A stretch of DNA of 64,000 nucleotides from CAWATZ01 sp963784995 (GCA_963784995.1 CAWATZ010000003.1:1302001-1366000); one strand, 5' to 3'; shown: positions 24,999-34,339, counted from the stretch's first letter. Notes: generated by a model not told the origin, from the sequence alone. Made by a program: numbers and translations.

Positions 24999-25505
24999 TC
25001 ACTCTTGCAAGTCGCCGAGAATCTGTCGCAGTCGCATCTCAATCTGGCCGGGGGCATAGCCGAAACGATCTGCCTGAAGAACTGTCTTCAGGCGCACGAC
25101 AACCTGCGGAGCGCAACCGGCCTGGTCGGGTTGCACCCTGCATAGCAACGTAGCGACAACGAGTAGCTCAAACACCCCTTCCTCCTCCAGACTGGGCAGA
25201 ACCTCATCGACGCTCGACGGAGGCAGCACGGCGAGCTGCAGCCACCGGGCAAAGCGGTCGTCGCTGTTGAGTCGGACCCGGCGGTCGCCCCAGAAGAGGT
25301 GTTGCCGCCACTCTTCCACCTGGTCACTGGTCAAACCCAGATAATCGGGCGAAGCGAAGGAGATGTGCAAGGATGGATTGCGTTCTTTGATGTCGTGGAG
25401 ATCGCCTGCGGACACCCGGCTCAGTTGCGCCGGATAGTCCTCCGGGAGCAGGTTCGACCCGACTATCAGGTTGGAAAGCTGACAGATTGTTCTTGCAGGA
25501 TTCAT
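24999..25505 (-). CDS. Small unknown protein of the helicase operon, 168 aa
   Basis: No family recognised. It is soluble, with an N-terminal part predicted as mixed strand and helix and a C-terminal Leu/Val-rich helical part. Its ATG overlaps the stop of the Hsp70-like gene (ATGA, 25502-25505) and its stop lies 13 bp before the helicase start, overlapping that gene's ribosome binding site. Such coupling suggests near-equal synthesis with its neighbours, for instance as a complex subunit or adaptor. No nuclease motif was found. Confidence 0.75.
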   Translation of the reverse strand: MNPARTICQLSNLIVGSNLLPEDYPAQLSRVSAGDLHDIKERNPSLHISFASPDYLGLTSDQVEEWRQHLFWGDRRVRLNSDDRFARWLQLAVLPPSSVDEVLPSLEEEGVFELLVVATLLCRVQPDQAGCAPQVVVRLKTVLQADRFGYAPGQIEMRLRQILGDLQE

Positions 25506-27073
25506 TGTGCCGCGGCACTCTTCAGGGATGAGGGTAAGTCAGCCTGCTGTTGCCGTTCGGGCAGGCGGAAGCCCAAGTTCAGGTGGTAGATCTGCTCGGC
25601 CCTCTCCGCCGAGCGGGCGACACGACCCGAGGCAGAGACGGTCAGCGTGAGGTTCCGCTCGAGTCGGAACTCCACGTCGAGCCAGTTTTCGGTCCGGTCG
25701 ATGGGGACGGGGATGATTCGGAGGAGCCGGCCAGTCGGCTGAGTAATGTGGTCCCGTCGTTCACAAACCAGGAGCCGGGCAACTCCGTCGGAGGCATCGC
25801 TGACGAAGAATCGCACCTTCCGAGGTTCGTAACTGACCGGGCGGTTGGCGTGATAGACCGCATAGAAGGCATCTGATCCCGGGTCGGACTGAGCGAGGCG
25901 AACACCGATGTCCGAAGCAAAGATCGGCGTTGTTCCGAAGGAGCCAAGCAGGGCCGCACCGAGAGCAGTCGCATTCCCGATGTCATCCAGTCCGCCGGGA
26001 CGGAGGCGAAGCGATTGAGGCAGATCGATTTGCGATACAATCCGATCTCCCGCCACCTGCCGTTCCAACTCGCGACGGACCAGGGCCAGGTTGCAGGTTC
26101 CACCAGACAGGAACAGGTGGGTCAGCAAGGCAGGAGAGATTCCGGCGGACCGAACTCGCCGCCTCAGCATTGTGATGGCACGATCCACGTCTCCGCCGAT
26201 CCACTCTTCCAATTCCGGTTGGCCGAAGAGGAAGTCAAGGTCCGCGGTTGGAAGAAAGTCGAGGATCACCAGATTGGCGCTCTCGGTCCTGGATAATTCG
26301 ATTTTGCTCTCCTCGGCCTGCCAGCGGAGACGAATGCCCTTTCCCTCGGGATGGTGGTCGAGGAGTTCATCCGGCAGCAGATGGGTTAGGGACTTTTCCT
26401 GGAGGAATGTCTGGACTGCCTGACGACAGATCAGCCGATCGAAGTCGTCTCCTCCCCGGTGCCAGCCCTCAACCTCAAGAGTACGAGCGATCTGCTCGCG
26501 GATCTCGACCAGAGCAATGTCAAGGCTCCCTCCCCCCCAATCGAACACGGCGGCGACGCCATTTGTCGGTTTGGCGTGGAGGTTGCAGTAAAGGGCAGCA
26601 ATAGGTTCATAAAAGAAGGCAACCGGCTCAATCCCCGCCATCCGCAGGGCATCTTGCAAGTTTCGTCGAGCGCGCGGGGGGAAATCAACTGGAATCGTGA
26701 CGGCCGCGCGTTTGAGTTCCTCAGGAAACGCTGCATTCCGCACCTGGAGGCATATGTGGCGGAAGAAGTCAGCGACCATTGTGGTCGGATCGATACCCCT
26801 CCCACCAACCTCTACTGGCCTCTCCTCATCGAGCAGCCACTTGATCGGTCGTGGCGGTAACTGGCTGGCATCCCGGTTCTGCGCGGAACGCCCGAACGCC
26901 ACCGGGGTTCCGTCCTCGTACGCAATCAACGTGCGGATCCGATAATCCCGACCTTCCTGGTCCGTGAATGGAACCAAGGCCAAACGGCCCTGGGGGTTGC
27001 AATAGGCGACTCGGGTGTTTGTGGTTCCGAAATCGATGCCGTAAATCCCTTGTTTCGGGGACGTAGGTCGCAT
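25502..27073 (-). CDS. Hsp70-like ATPase
   Basis: A 523-residue actin-fold ATPase. Phosphate-1 motif GIDFGTTNTRVAY is at residue 10-22, phosphate-2 VFDWGGGSLDIALVEI near 190, and the adenosine loop LFLSGGTCNLALVRRELE near 330. After about residue 385 comes a beta-rich region with LLRIIPVPIDRTENWLDVEF and LTLTVSASG, matching the Hsp70 substrate-binding beta domain. The alpha-helical lid of DnaK is missing. A normal DnaK is about 640 residues. No DnaJ or GrpE is beside it. In this operon it may remodel the helicase complex or recognise a protein signal; that is inference. Confidence 0.85.
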   Translation of the reverse strand: MRPTSPKQGIYGIDFGTTNTRVAYCNPQGRLALVPFTDQEGRDYRIRTLIAYEDGTPVAFGRSAQNRDASQLPPRPIKWLLDEERPVEVGGRGIDPTTMVADFFRHICLQVRNAAFPEELKRAAVTIPVDFPPRARRNLQDALRMAGIEPVAFFYEPIAALYCNLHAKPTNGVAAVFDWGGGSLDIALVEIREQIARTLEVEGWHRGGDDFDRLICRQAVQTFLQEKSLTHLLPDELLDHHPEGKGIRLRWQAEESKIELSRTESANLVILDFLPTADLDFLFGQPELEEWIGGDVDRAITMLRRRVRSAGISPALLTHLFLSGGTCNLALVRRELERQVAGDRIVSQIDLPQSLRLRPGGLDDIGNATALGAALLGSFGTTPIFASDIGVRLAQSDPGSDAFYAVYHANRPVSYEPRKVRFFVSDASDGVARLLVCERRDHITQPTGRLLRIIPVPIDRTENWLDVEFRLERNLTLTVSASGRVARSAERAEQIYHLNLGFRLPERQQQADLPSSLKSAAAQ

Positions 27074-27090
27074 GAGAGCCTCATTCTGGT

Positions 27091-27985
27091 CTAATCGCTA
27101 ATGATCCCATGTCTCCGAAGCGCGAGGACGATCTGGTTGAGATTCTTGTAAAAGAATTGCCGCTCTGGGCTCGCGTCCTTTGGCAACTTGGCATCCTTGT
27201 CGATGCAGCCCTTCAACGACCCCCACAGCGCGCTCTTGAATGTCTGGATGTCCGATTTCCGTTCTGCCTCGGACATCTCATACAATTGCTCGTTCTCTTT
27301 CGCCAAAGCCTCTGCCTTGTCGGCGCAGTTCCTGTTCCTGGTGTTGAGTCTTTTCCAACTTGGCGATCTGCTCATCCCGCAGGTGAAGGAGGCGCCTCGT
27401 TTCCTCACGCTCGGAACTGATGGCACTGATCCGCATCTCGGCAGCTTGATCGGTCTTTCGGGCTTCCTCGTGCTTCTTTTCAAGGGAGGCGGCCTGCTCC
27501 TGCAATTCCCGTATCCGGGCATTCAATTTCTCGATTTCTGCAAGGTGTGCCTTCTCCTTCTCCTCCAGCGACCCTACCTTGGTAGAAAGATTGCTGCATT
27601 CGGCTTGGAGCAATTGAAGCCGTTCCTTGTCAGCTTGAGCTGCTTCGCGTTCCTTTTCGAGAGTGCGTTCGAGTTCCGCAATTCGACCCTGGAGGGGTTC
27701 GGCCGGAGTATGGCTGATCTGAGCAAGATCCTGAGCCCGCAACTGGGTAACAGCCAGTCGGATCTGTTCCATAAGGATGGCCAGGCCTCGGTCAACCGGT
27801 GGCAACTCGACCGATCCGGTCGGATGCTCAAGGTGATTGGTCTCTTGGCCACTTGGCTCAACCGGACCAGGGGATGTACCTCCGGCTGTCCCCTTTCCAC
27901 GGTGCGCCTGTCCGCGGGCACGAGACTTTGGCTTCGCTGCGTTTTGAGACGAATCAGTGGTTTGTTGTCCCTTGCCAGCAGTCAT
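27091..27985 (-). CDS. Coiled-coil protein of the helicase operon (frameshifted)
   Basis: The ATG at 27985 overlaps the stop of the upstream gene (TCATGA). Residues 1-60 are a low-complexity, Gly/Ser/Lys-rich head. From about 100 to 230 the sequence is a long coiled coil (LEKEREAAQADKERLQLLQA, EEKEKAHLAEIEKLN and so on). Near 27325 the open frame shifts by one base. The continuing coil ADKAEALAKENEQLYEMSEA and a C-terminal domain ending RHGIISD at 27091 lie in the second frame, while the unshifted frame ends at 27278. Restored length is about 298 residues. It could be a scaffold or a GrpE-like helper to the Hsp70, but only position suggests this. Confidence 0.75.
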
Positions 27986-29106
27986 GAGTAGACAACTCCA
28001 ATGCAACAGGATGTCGATTCCTCAATCAGCAGTTGTTTAGCAACAGGAAAGCTGTCGTCTTCCCGCGCCTGGTCGAGAAGGGCGCGGTAGACCTCCATTG
28101 CTTCCGCAGGTCGCCCTTCCAGTTGGAGTTGCCGTGCCTGGAGGAGATCATAGCCTGAAAACCAGGGCAATTGATCCCTTTGACCCAGCGCATGGTCCAG
28201 CGCCTGCCTGGCGGCCTGGACGTTTCGAGAAACCTGAGCAAGTATCAAACGCACCAGCTGCGCTTCTTCTGGGCGGAGCACTGACGGAGCGGCGGAAAGC
28301 TCGGGGAGTTGTATTTGGCGATCCCGGTCCAGAAGCCAGGGTGACCTGAGATAATCAGACGCGAGCTTGACAGCATCCAGCCACCGGAAGATGCCGTTGT
28401 GCGGTGCCTCGGGTGGTACAATTGCAGGCCGAAGCAGCATCAATTGGGCCACTCCTCGAAGCAGGACCGCCTCATGCCAATCGATTGTCGGCAGAGTTCC
28501 GGGGGGAGCGGCATATTCCCGGGTCATCCGGTCCACCTTCTCCACACAGGTGCGCCAGGATGCGTCTCCCCGGCCCGGCCGAGCCGCCCGGCGGTAAGCA
28601 AACTCCGCCAGCAGGCGAGTACACTGGGGGATCCCGTTGGGGATTCGCCTGATGGTGCTTCGTGTGGTTTCAAATTCTCTCTCGGTCAGCCCCAAACGCA
28701 GTCTGACCGTGGCGAGAGTGATCGTTCGTTCGTAAAGATCTTCCCGCCCATCGAGTTGATTCAGGGCAGTGATCGCCTCCTGGTACTGCCCGATGTGGGC
28801 CAAGGCCGCCGTGGAAGCGAGGATAGCTTGTTCGCGTTCCTCCGGTGTGTTCGCCAGATACAGCTGGGCCAACACTTCACGGCTGCGTGCTATGGTTTCT
28901 TCAACGTCCCCCTGCAACGCGTGTTCAATGGTCTGGTTGACGAGTTGACCCAGCGGAGAGGTTGGCCCTTCAGGCAGCCCAAGGGTAGCACCACCAGGCG
29001 TGCCCTGAAGTACAGCAACATCAATCCATCGACCCCCAACACGCAACTGAACACAACCTCCTGCGCGGATACCAAAAACATCGCGCCAGCGGTGGAGCGG
29101 AACCAC
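27982..29106 (-). CDS. C-terminal (TPR-like) part of the ~1,030-aa operon protein
   Basis: About 370 residues, the downstream frame of the gene that starts at 31079. After a short beta-rich segment (CVQLRVGGRWIDVAVLQ) it consists of helical pairs resembling TPRs (EREQAILASTAALAHIGQYQ, then EAITALNQL; LLQARQLQLEGRPAEAMEVY). TPRs mediate protein binding. It ends in an ATGA overlap with the coiled-coil gene. The junction with the N-terminal frame lies near 29120-29150, where KRGDTFVVPLHRW continues the sense of the upstream frame. An internal GTG start would make it a separate protein, but no ribosome binding site supports that. Confidence 0.7.
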   Translation of the reverse strand: MVPLHRWRDVFGIRAGGCVQLRVGGRWIDVAVLQGTPGGATLGLPEGPTSPLGQLVNQTIEHALQGDVEETIARSREVLAQLYLANTPEEREQAILASTAALAHIGQYQEAITALNQLDGREDLYERTITLATVRLRLGLTEREFETTRSTIRRIPNGIPQCTRLLAEFAYRRAARPGRGDASWRTCVEKVDRMTREYAAPPGTLPTIDWHEAVLLRGVAQLMLLRPAIVPPEAPHNGIFRWLDAVKLASDYLRSPWLLDRDRQIQLPELSAAPSVLRPEEAQLVRLILAQVSRNVQAARQALDHALGQRDQLPWFSGYDLLQARQLQLEGRPAEAMEVYRALLDQAREDDSFPVAKQLLIEESTSCCIGVVYS

Positions 29107-31079
29107 GAACGTGTCTCCGCGCTTGCTCGCCGGACCGCCCGCCCGGACCTCCGCGCCCCGACGACCCGCCAGAGCAGTTGGCCGTCGCGCAGGTCTGCAC
29201 AGTCCTTCAGTTGCACGCGCAGACGGTCCTCAAGGCCGACGTCACCAAGTTCGAGCGAAAGGAGGGGAGGACGCTGCCAGGGGCTGGCTCCGTTGGGCCG
29301 CTCGCGGCGCACCCGAGTGACGGGTAAGGCGACCTGGACCTCGACGCCAACAGCGGGCAGGTGGAAACGCACCCCTGGTGAGCCGACCGGGTCCGCCGAG
29401 CACGCCAGCCAGCTCCCATCTCCCTGTGAGTGGATTTTGGTCTGCGGTGCCGCACTCGGCGGCGCGGCAGACCAAAAACGAACGGCCGAAGTGATCGCTG
29501 GATGATTCGGATCCGGAACATAACTGGGCCGGCATTCGCCTCCCAACTGGACCCACTCGATTGGCAGCAGGCTGACCAGAGGCGCCTGAGGCAGCCGCAC
29601 CGTTAGCCGGCTTCGGCCAGCTTTCCGCGCAAGGTCAGCGTTCAGAGTGATATAGCAACTTCCTCCCTCGTCGCGCTCAAGTTGAGTGTCCTGGCCCAAC
29701 CGGAGGACATGCGAGGTGGTGCCATTTCCCGATTCATGCTGAAGCGTCAGGCGTGCGTTGTCGAAAAGACTCTCTGGGGAGAGGTAGATCCGGGGGGCTT
29801 CTCCAGCGAACACGGGGGTCACATTCCCGAAATGGACAGGCACCTCGACAGGAAGGCTGAGGCGCCAGGAAGGGGTTTCTCGGTCTGACACTACCGTGTA
29901 GGGAGTAATGTCAGCCCCCGGATCGAGACGCACAAGGAAGGCGGACCAGCCCTCCCATCCAATCGGCGGGAAGGTAATTGCGTCGAGGATTTCAACATCT
30001 TGCCGATTTTCAACGTCTTTCCGGTCCTTGACCAGAACCAGATAGCTCTCCCCAGGAGGAACCGGGTCAGCATACCCATCACAGGCAACAAGTTTCCCGT
30101 CGGGGTGGAACAGCACGAAGGGGCTGAAGACAAATGGAAGTGGCAGGCGGCACTCCCCGGAAACTAGGGTTTTCGGAGATCCCTTGAGCCGATAACGAAC
30201 GCGGAAACTCGCAGCCGGACCCAGCGGCTCGGAATGCGTTTCATCGATCCTATTCCCTTCAACTCCAGGCCAGACCGGCAATCCCACCCACGGCTCATCC
30301 TGTACAGCCCACTCGGCGGTCTGGCCTGGCAGAACCGGATGGCGCGGGAAGACGGCCACCACTTTCTGCTCGTCCACACACCAGACGATGGTAGGTTGCG
30401 GTGCGACTCCTCTCTCCAGGCGGAGGCCAGGACCATTCTGATCGACCCGGGTTTTTCGCTTTGGTCCAGATGACCAGGCGCGCAAGGTGGCTATCAGAGT
30501 GCCTGGAAAGCCATCGGGGCAAGGTCGATCTCTGCCTGCGGAGTCGAGCCAGAGAGCCGCGAGGCCAACGAGCCGGGCGAGGCGCCAGATGGGCAGGATA
30601 CCGTACACGCGGAACAACTGGGAGTGCAAGGAATCCGGGAGCCGATTCGTGTGGGTGTCAGCCACTCGGCTGAAGTCGGGCCAGGAAATCTCTGCCAGAT
30701 CAGACAACCGGCGAACCTCGCCGAGTCCGGACAGCCAGTTCAGAAAGTCCTTGGAGAAGCATCCGTTCAGATTCTCCGAACCGGATTGGCCCTGGCGAAG
30801 AGCCTCGTCCAGTTTGCGGAGATCGCCCCCCTGGACCCAGTTATCGAGGCAGCGAACCAGGGGGAGGATCGTCGGGCCTGTCTGGTTGGTGAAAAGCCGC
30901 TTCTCGTCTCGCAACGCGCAGACGAGGTTGAACGGAACTTCGGCGCCGTCGAAGAGAAGATTCTCCCGCTCGAGTTGGGCCTCAGCCTCGGGAGCGAGTT
31001 GATAGGTGCAGAACCCAACGTCAGTGAAGTTGCAAACGAGGTAATACCGCTTGTCACGTCGAAGTCGAAGACGAGGCAT
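28890..31079 (-). CDS. First gene of the helicase operon: unknown ~1,030-aa protein, N-terminal part
   Basis: Reading starts at ATG 31079 (MPRLRLRRDKRYYLVCNFTD). I do not recognise the family. The first 250 residues are helical with Trp-rich stretches. The next 400 are beta-rich and look like repeated sandwich domains (FRVRYRLKGSPKTLVSGECR; ARLTLQHESGNGTTSHVLRL). No catalytic motif, signal peptide or membrane helix is seen. Meaningful sequence ends near 29140, after which the true frame continues in 27982-29106; the tail to 28890 is noise. As the first and largest unknown it could be the sensor or target-binding part of the system. The gene is divergent from hutH. Confidence 0.75.
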   Translation of the reverse strand: MPRLRLRRDKRYYLVCNFTDVGFCTYQLAPEAEAQLERENLLFDGAEVPFNLVCALRDEKRLFTNQTGPTILPLVRCLDNWVQGGDLRKLDEALRQGQSGSENLNGCFSKDFLNWLSGLGEVRRLSDLAEISWPDFSRVADTHTNRLPDSLHSQLFRVYGILPIWRLARLVGLAALWLDSAGRDRPCPDGFPGTLIATLRAWSSGPKRKTRVDQNGPGLRLERGVAPQPTIVWCVDEQKVVAVFPRHPVLPGQTAEWAVQDEPWVGLPVWPGVEGNRIDETHSEPLGPAASFRVRYRLKGSPKTLVSGECRLPLPFVFSPFVLFHPDGKLVACDGYADPVPPGESYLVLVKDRKDVENRQDVEILDAITFPPIGWEGWSAFLVRLDPGADITPYTVVSDRETPSWRLSLPVEVPVHFGNVTPVFAGEAPRIYLSPESLFDNARLTLQHESGNGTTSHVLRLGQDTQLERDEGGSCYITLNADLARKAGRSRLTVRLPQAPLVSLLPIEWVQLGGECRPSYVPDPNHPAITSAVRFWSAAPPSAAPQTKIHSQGDGSWLACSADPVGSPGVRFHLPAVGVEVQVALPVTRVRRERPNGASPWQRPPLLSLELGDVGLEDRLRVQLKDCADLRDGQLLWRVVGARRSGRAVRRASAETRSWFRSTAGAMFLVSAQEVVFSCVLGVDGLMLLYFRARLVVLPLGCLKGQPLRWVNSSTRPLNTRCRGTLKKP

Positions 31080-31177
31080 TTTGGATCACTCCGGCATGTG
31101 ACTCGACAGCTCTATCGATGGCTTGGCCCTCCACATTAGCGTATGCTACAGATGGACAAACGGCAACCACCAATAGA

Positions 31178-32770
31178 ATGACAAATATGATCCGCGCATC
31201 CCGAACCACCGTCCTGGAAATGACTGGCGACAACCTGACCCTGACCGACGCCGAGCGCATCCTCACCGGCCAGGTCGAGCAACTGACCCTACCCTCGGAA
31301 GCCCGTCGCCGGGTCGAGCAGGCCCGGCGCTGCCTCGACGACCTCCTCACCCAGGGAGCGACCATCTACGGCGTCAACACCGGCTTCGGCAAGCTCGCCA
31401 ACCAGCGCATCGAGCCGCACGAGGTCCTCGCTCTGCAAGAAAACCTGCTCCGCAGTCACGCCGTCGGCATGGGCTCGCTCCTGAGCCTTCCCGTCAGCCG
31501 GCTGGCCCTGGCACTGCGCATCCAGGCCCTGGCCAAGGGCTATTCGGGTGTCACGGTCGAATTGATCGAGCATCTGCTCGAGATGTACAACCGCGGCGTC
31601 GTACCCGCCATTCCGGAGCAGGGCAGCGTCGGGGCCAGCGGCGACCTGGCCCCGCTGGCGCACCTGGCCCTGGTGGTGATGGGCGAAGGCGAGGCCTTCC
31701 TGAGCCGGCCCGGCAGCGACGCGACCGCCCGTCCCCGGCGCGGCCCCCTCAGCGGCCGGGCCGCCCTGAAGCGGGTCCATCTCAAGCCGTATCGGCCGCA
31801 GGCCAAGGAAGGGCTGTCGCTGATCAACGGCACCCAGATCAGCACCGCGATCCTGACCGAGGCCCTGATCAGGGCCTGGCACCTGGCCCGCATCGCCGAC
31901 GTGGCCGGTGCCATGACCGTCGAGGCCACCAAGAGTTCCCAGAAACCCTTCGACCCTCGCATCCAGGCCATCCGGCCACACCCAGGGCAAATCGCGTGTG
32001 CCGGCAACCTGCGCCGGCTGCTGGCCGACAGCGAGATCATGGAGAGCCATGCCGACTGCAGCAAGGTCCAGGACGCCTACAGCATGCGCTGCATGCCGCA
32101 GGTCCACGGGGCCTTGCGCGACGCCCTGGCCCACGTCACCTCGGCCGTCGAGCGCGAACTGAACTCGGCCACCGACAACCCACTCGTCTTCGCCGAGACG
32201 GGCGAAGTGATCTCCGGCGGCAACTTCCACGCTCAACCGATGGGCCTGTGTAGTGACTTGCTCTGCGCCGCCATCGCCGACCTGAGCAGCATCAGTGAGC
32301 GGCGCGTCGAGAACCTGGTCAATCCCGACCTGAGCGGACTGCCCGGCTTCTTGACGCCGCACCCCGGCCTGAACTCGGGCATGATGATCGTCCAGGTGCT
32401 GGCCGCTGCCCTGGTGTCGGAGAACAAGGCCAGCTCGTTCCCGGCCAGCGTCGATTCGATCCCCACCTCGGCAAATCGCGAAGACCACGTATCGATGGCC
32501 ACTCTCGCCGCCCGCAAATGCCGCAACGTGGTCACCCACACGACCCGAGTGCTGGCCTGCGAGATCCTCTGTGCCGCCCAGGGTCTGGAGTTTCACCGGC
32601 CGCTGCGGCCCAGCCGGGGGGTGGAAGCGGCCTGGAAGCACGTCCGCGAGGTGGTCCGGCCGCTGGGCCGGGATCGGACGCTGCACCGCGACCTGGAGGC
32701 GGTCGAACGGTTGATCCGTGATGGCAGCTTGCTGGCGGCCGTTGAGGAGGTTGTGGGTGGGTTGGAGTGA
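31178..32770 (+). CDS. hutH: Histidine ammonia-lyase
   Basis: It removes ammonia from L-histidine to give urocanate, the first step of histidine breakdown. The catalytic MIO group forms from Ala-Ser-Gly in GSVGASGDLAPLAH. The substrate-binding blocks YGVNTGFGKLAN, GLSLINGTQ and QDAYSMRCMPQVHG are intact. ATG 31178, 31187 or 31220 could be the start; the domain begins only after the last. About 530 residues from the first, close to the usual 510. Other hut genes are not adjacent, so it stands alone here. Phenylalanine/tyrosine ammonia-lyase activity is possible in this superfamily but less likely. Confidence 0.9.
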   Translation: MTNMIRASRTTVLEMTGDNLTLTDAERILTGQVEQLTLPSEARRRVEQARRCLDDLLTQGATIYGVNTGFGKLANQRIEPHEVLALQENLLRSHAVGMGSLLSLPVSRLALALRIQALAKGYSGVTVELIEHLLEMYNRGVVPAIPEQGSVGASGDLAPLAHLALVVMGEGEAFLSRPGSDATARPRRGPLSGRAALKRVHLKPYRPQAKEGLSLINGTQISTAILTEALIRAWHLARIADVAGAMTVEATKSSQKPFDPRIQAIRPHPGQIACAGNLRRLLADSEIMESHADCSKVQDAYSMRCMPQVHGALRDALAHVTSAVERELNSATDNPLVFAETGEVISGGNFHAQPMGLCSDLLCAAIADLSSISERRVENLVNPDLSGLPGFLTPHPGLNSGMMIVQVLAAALVSENKASSFPASVDSIPTSANREDHVSMATLAARKCRNVVTHTTRVLACEILCAAQGLEFHRPLRPSRGVEAAWKHVREVVRPLGRDRTLHRDLEAVERLIRDGSLLAAVEEVVGGLE

Positions 32771-32917
32771 GGGCAATCTTGTTCTCGCTACCAAAGCAGC
32801 TGACCCTGGGGAGGTTACTGCACGGAATGGGCGACAAGGCGTAGAATGCACGCAGTCGGCTACGGCAATCACGTTATGCGCCGAGATGTAATCGAGAGGA
32901 TTGGAGGGTGGGTGGGT

Positions 32918-33343
32918 ATGCGGATCTCAGCAGTGCTTACCTTGGCTGTCATCGTGGCAGGCTGTGGGAGCCGGCCTGATCGTGAGCCACTGCTGCAGTT
33001 CTTACATGCCCTCGAAAACTCGCTGAGGACCAATTTCGACGACAAACTGAAGGGACTGCCCTCCGAGGAAAGGAAGATCCGCTGGAAAGCCTTGTTCTTC
33101 CGCGAACACGTGGTGGCCATTGAGGAATACTTGGCCCGGAACCCCTCACTCACGGCGCGAAGCCGTGCGGTCGTCGAGTCGGTCCGTCAGAATTGTCTCG
33201 CAGAGACCGAGTTGTTCGAGCAGCTGGTCAAAGAACACCGCTGGACGCCGACAGAAGCGGAAGAGCAGCGCGATCGGCAATTGCAGGCGGACTTCCAGCG
33301 GCAGATCGCCCTGGTTGGTCGAATCATCGATGGCAAGGAGTAG
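32918..33343 (+). CDS. Small lipoprotein, 141 aa
   Basis: The N-terminus MRISAVLTLAVIVAGCGS is a lipoprotein signal with the acylated Cys at residue 16. The mature part is almost entirely helical and highly charged, rich in Glu, Arg and Gln. The ATG at 32918 follows a G-rich binding site and places the signal correctly, so the longer frame from 32846 is rejected. Membrane-anchored, function unknown. Confidence 0.7.
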   Translation: MRISAVLTLAVIVAGCGSRPDREPLLQFLHALENSLRTNFDDKLKGLPSEERKIRWKALFFREHVVAIEEYLARNPSLTARSRAVVESVRQNCLAETELFEQLVKEHRWTPTEAEEQRDRQLQADFQRQIALVGRIIDGKE

Positions 33344-33463
33344 CCAGGCCGCGGGAGGATCCTGTTTTCCGCCCGACGTCTCATCGTTTTCTCGCCACAC
33401 GGAGCCAGAAGCTCTGAACCGTGGTAATTGGTTGCTGTCGTTTGGCGAAGCGGAGGGCCACCA

Positions 33464-33757
33464 ATGCGACTGACCCCGGCACAGGTTGGCATGACGCTGT
33501 TGCTCGGCGGCCTTGCTACCCCTCTGTCTTCCGGCAACCTCAAGGCCGACATTCAAAGCGGCCGTGATTGGCTGGTGGAGATCACTGGACAGGACTTCGG
33601 GTACGATGCCCTTCGCTGGCATGAGTATCTGTGGGAGACAGACGCGGGTGGCTATCGGTGGTCCAGGCGGAGTTCGGACAAGTGGGCGCGGCACGTCCGC
33701 GCAGGCATGAGCCGGTCCGGGTGGGCTGAGGCGGTGCAGGAGTTGGAGGGGAGTTGA
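33464..33757 (+). CDS. Hypothetical protein, 97 aa
   Basis: GGAGGGCCACCA precedes the ATG at 33464. The sequence has a short hydrophobic segment near the N-terminus (VGMTLLLGGLATPL) and a Trp-rich C-terminal half. No known family. It stands in a run of small plus-strand unknowns (32918-34339). Confidence 0.5.
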   Translation: MRLTPAQVGMTLLLGGLATPLSSGNLKADIQSGRDWLVEITGQDFGYDALRWHEYLWETDAGGYRWSRRSSDKWARHVRAGMSRSGWAEAVQELEGS

Positions 33758-33796
33758 CGCGCTGAGGGTGAAGAAGCCGCCAAGGAGGTAGCTGTC

Positions 33797-34339
33797 ATGA
33801 AGGAAACACTTGTTCCGGACATGGTCCGCGATGGCATTCGTCCGTTGCGCGAAGCCCTGGAACGACCCGGAGTTGTCACGCAACCAGGAAACGCCGGGTG
33901 GTTGCTGAACGCATGCCTCTTCACGGCCCGCATGGTGGAGTTGCTCTGGGAAGATGACCTCCACCTCGTGGAGCAGGGCCTCGAACGGAAAACGGCGTTG
34001 GCGTACCTCCGAGAATCGGCAGACGTGATTGACCTTTGCCTGGCTCTGGAGAGCCGGTTTCACCGTCTTGTGGCTGACCCGGAATCCGCCTTGAAGGTGC
34101 CCCCGGAGGAGCTGGAAACGCTGGCAGCGCGGCTCGAACACATTACCGCGATTCGCGCCCAGCTAGGAGAAGTGATCGGTTGGTTGGAGGCGCCGCGTCC
34201 GCCGATCGATCCCTCGGCCATTCCGATCGAGGGAGTCACTTTCATGCCTTTCGAGAAACTGCGGGAAAGCCTGAACGCGCAGCGTGTCGCAGTGAAAAAC
34301 TCCTTCGCTGCATCACTGTCCCCCTCAGACCCCCGCTGA
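33797..34339 (+). CDS. Hypothetical helical protein, 180 aa
   Basis: A soluble, mostly helical protein with no recognised domain. The start follows AAGGAGGTAGCTGTC, a strong ribosome binding site. Its last 15 bases overlap the end of the convergent radical SAM gene, which is unusual but small. Central part: ELETLAARLEHITAIRAQLG, a likely amphipathic helix. Confidence 0.65.
   Translation: MKETLVPDMVRDGIRPLREALERPGVVTQPGNAGWLLNACLFTARMVELLWEDDLHLVEQGLERKTALAYLRESADVIDLCLALESRFHRLVADPESALKVPPEELETLAARLEHITAIRAQLGEVIGWLEAPRPPIDPSAIPIEGVTFMPFEKLRESLNAQRVAVKNSFAASLSPSDPR

Noticed and set aside
31289..32872. 527-codon minus-strand frame opposite hutH
   Set aside because: Antisense shadow of hutH with biased composition and no motif.
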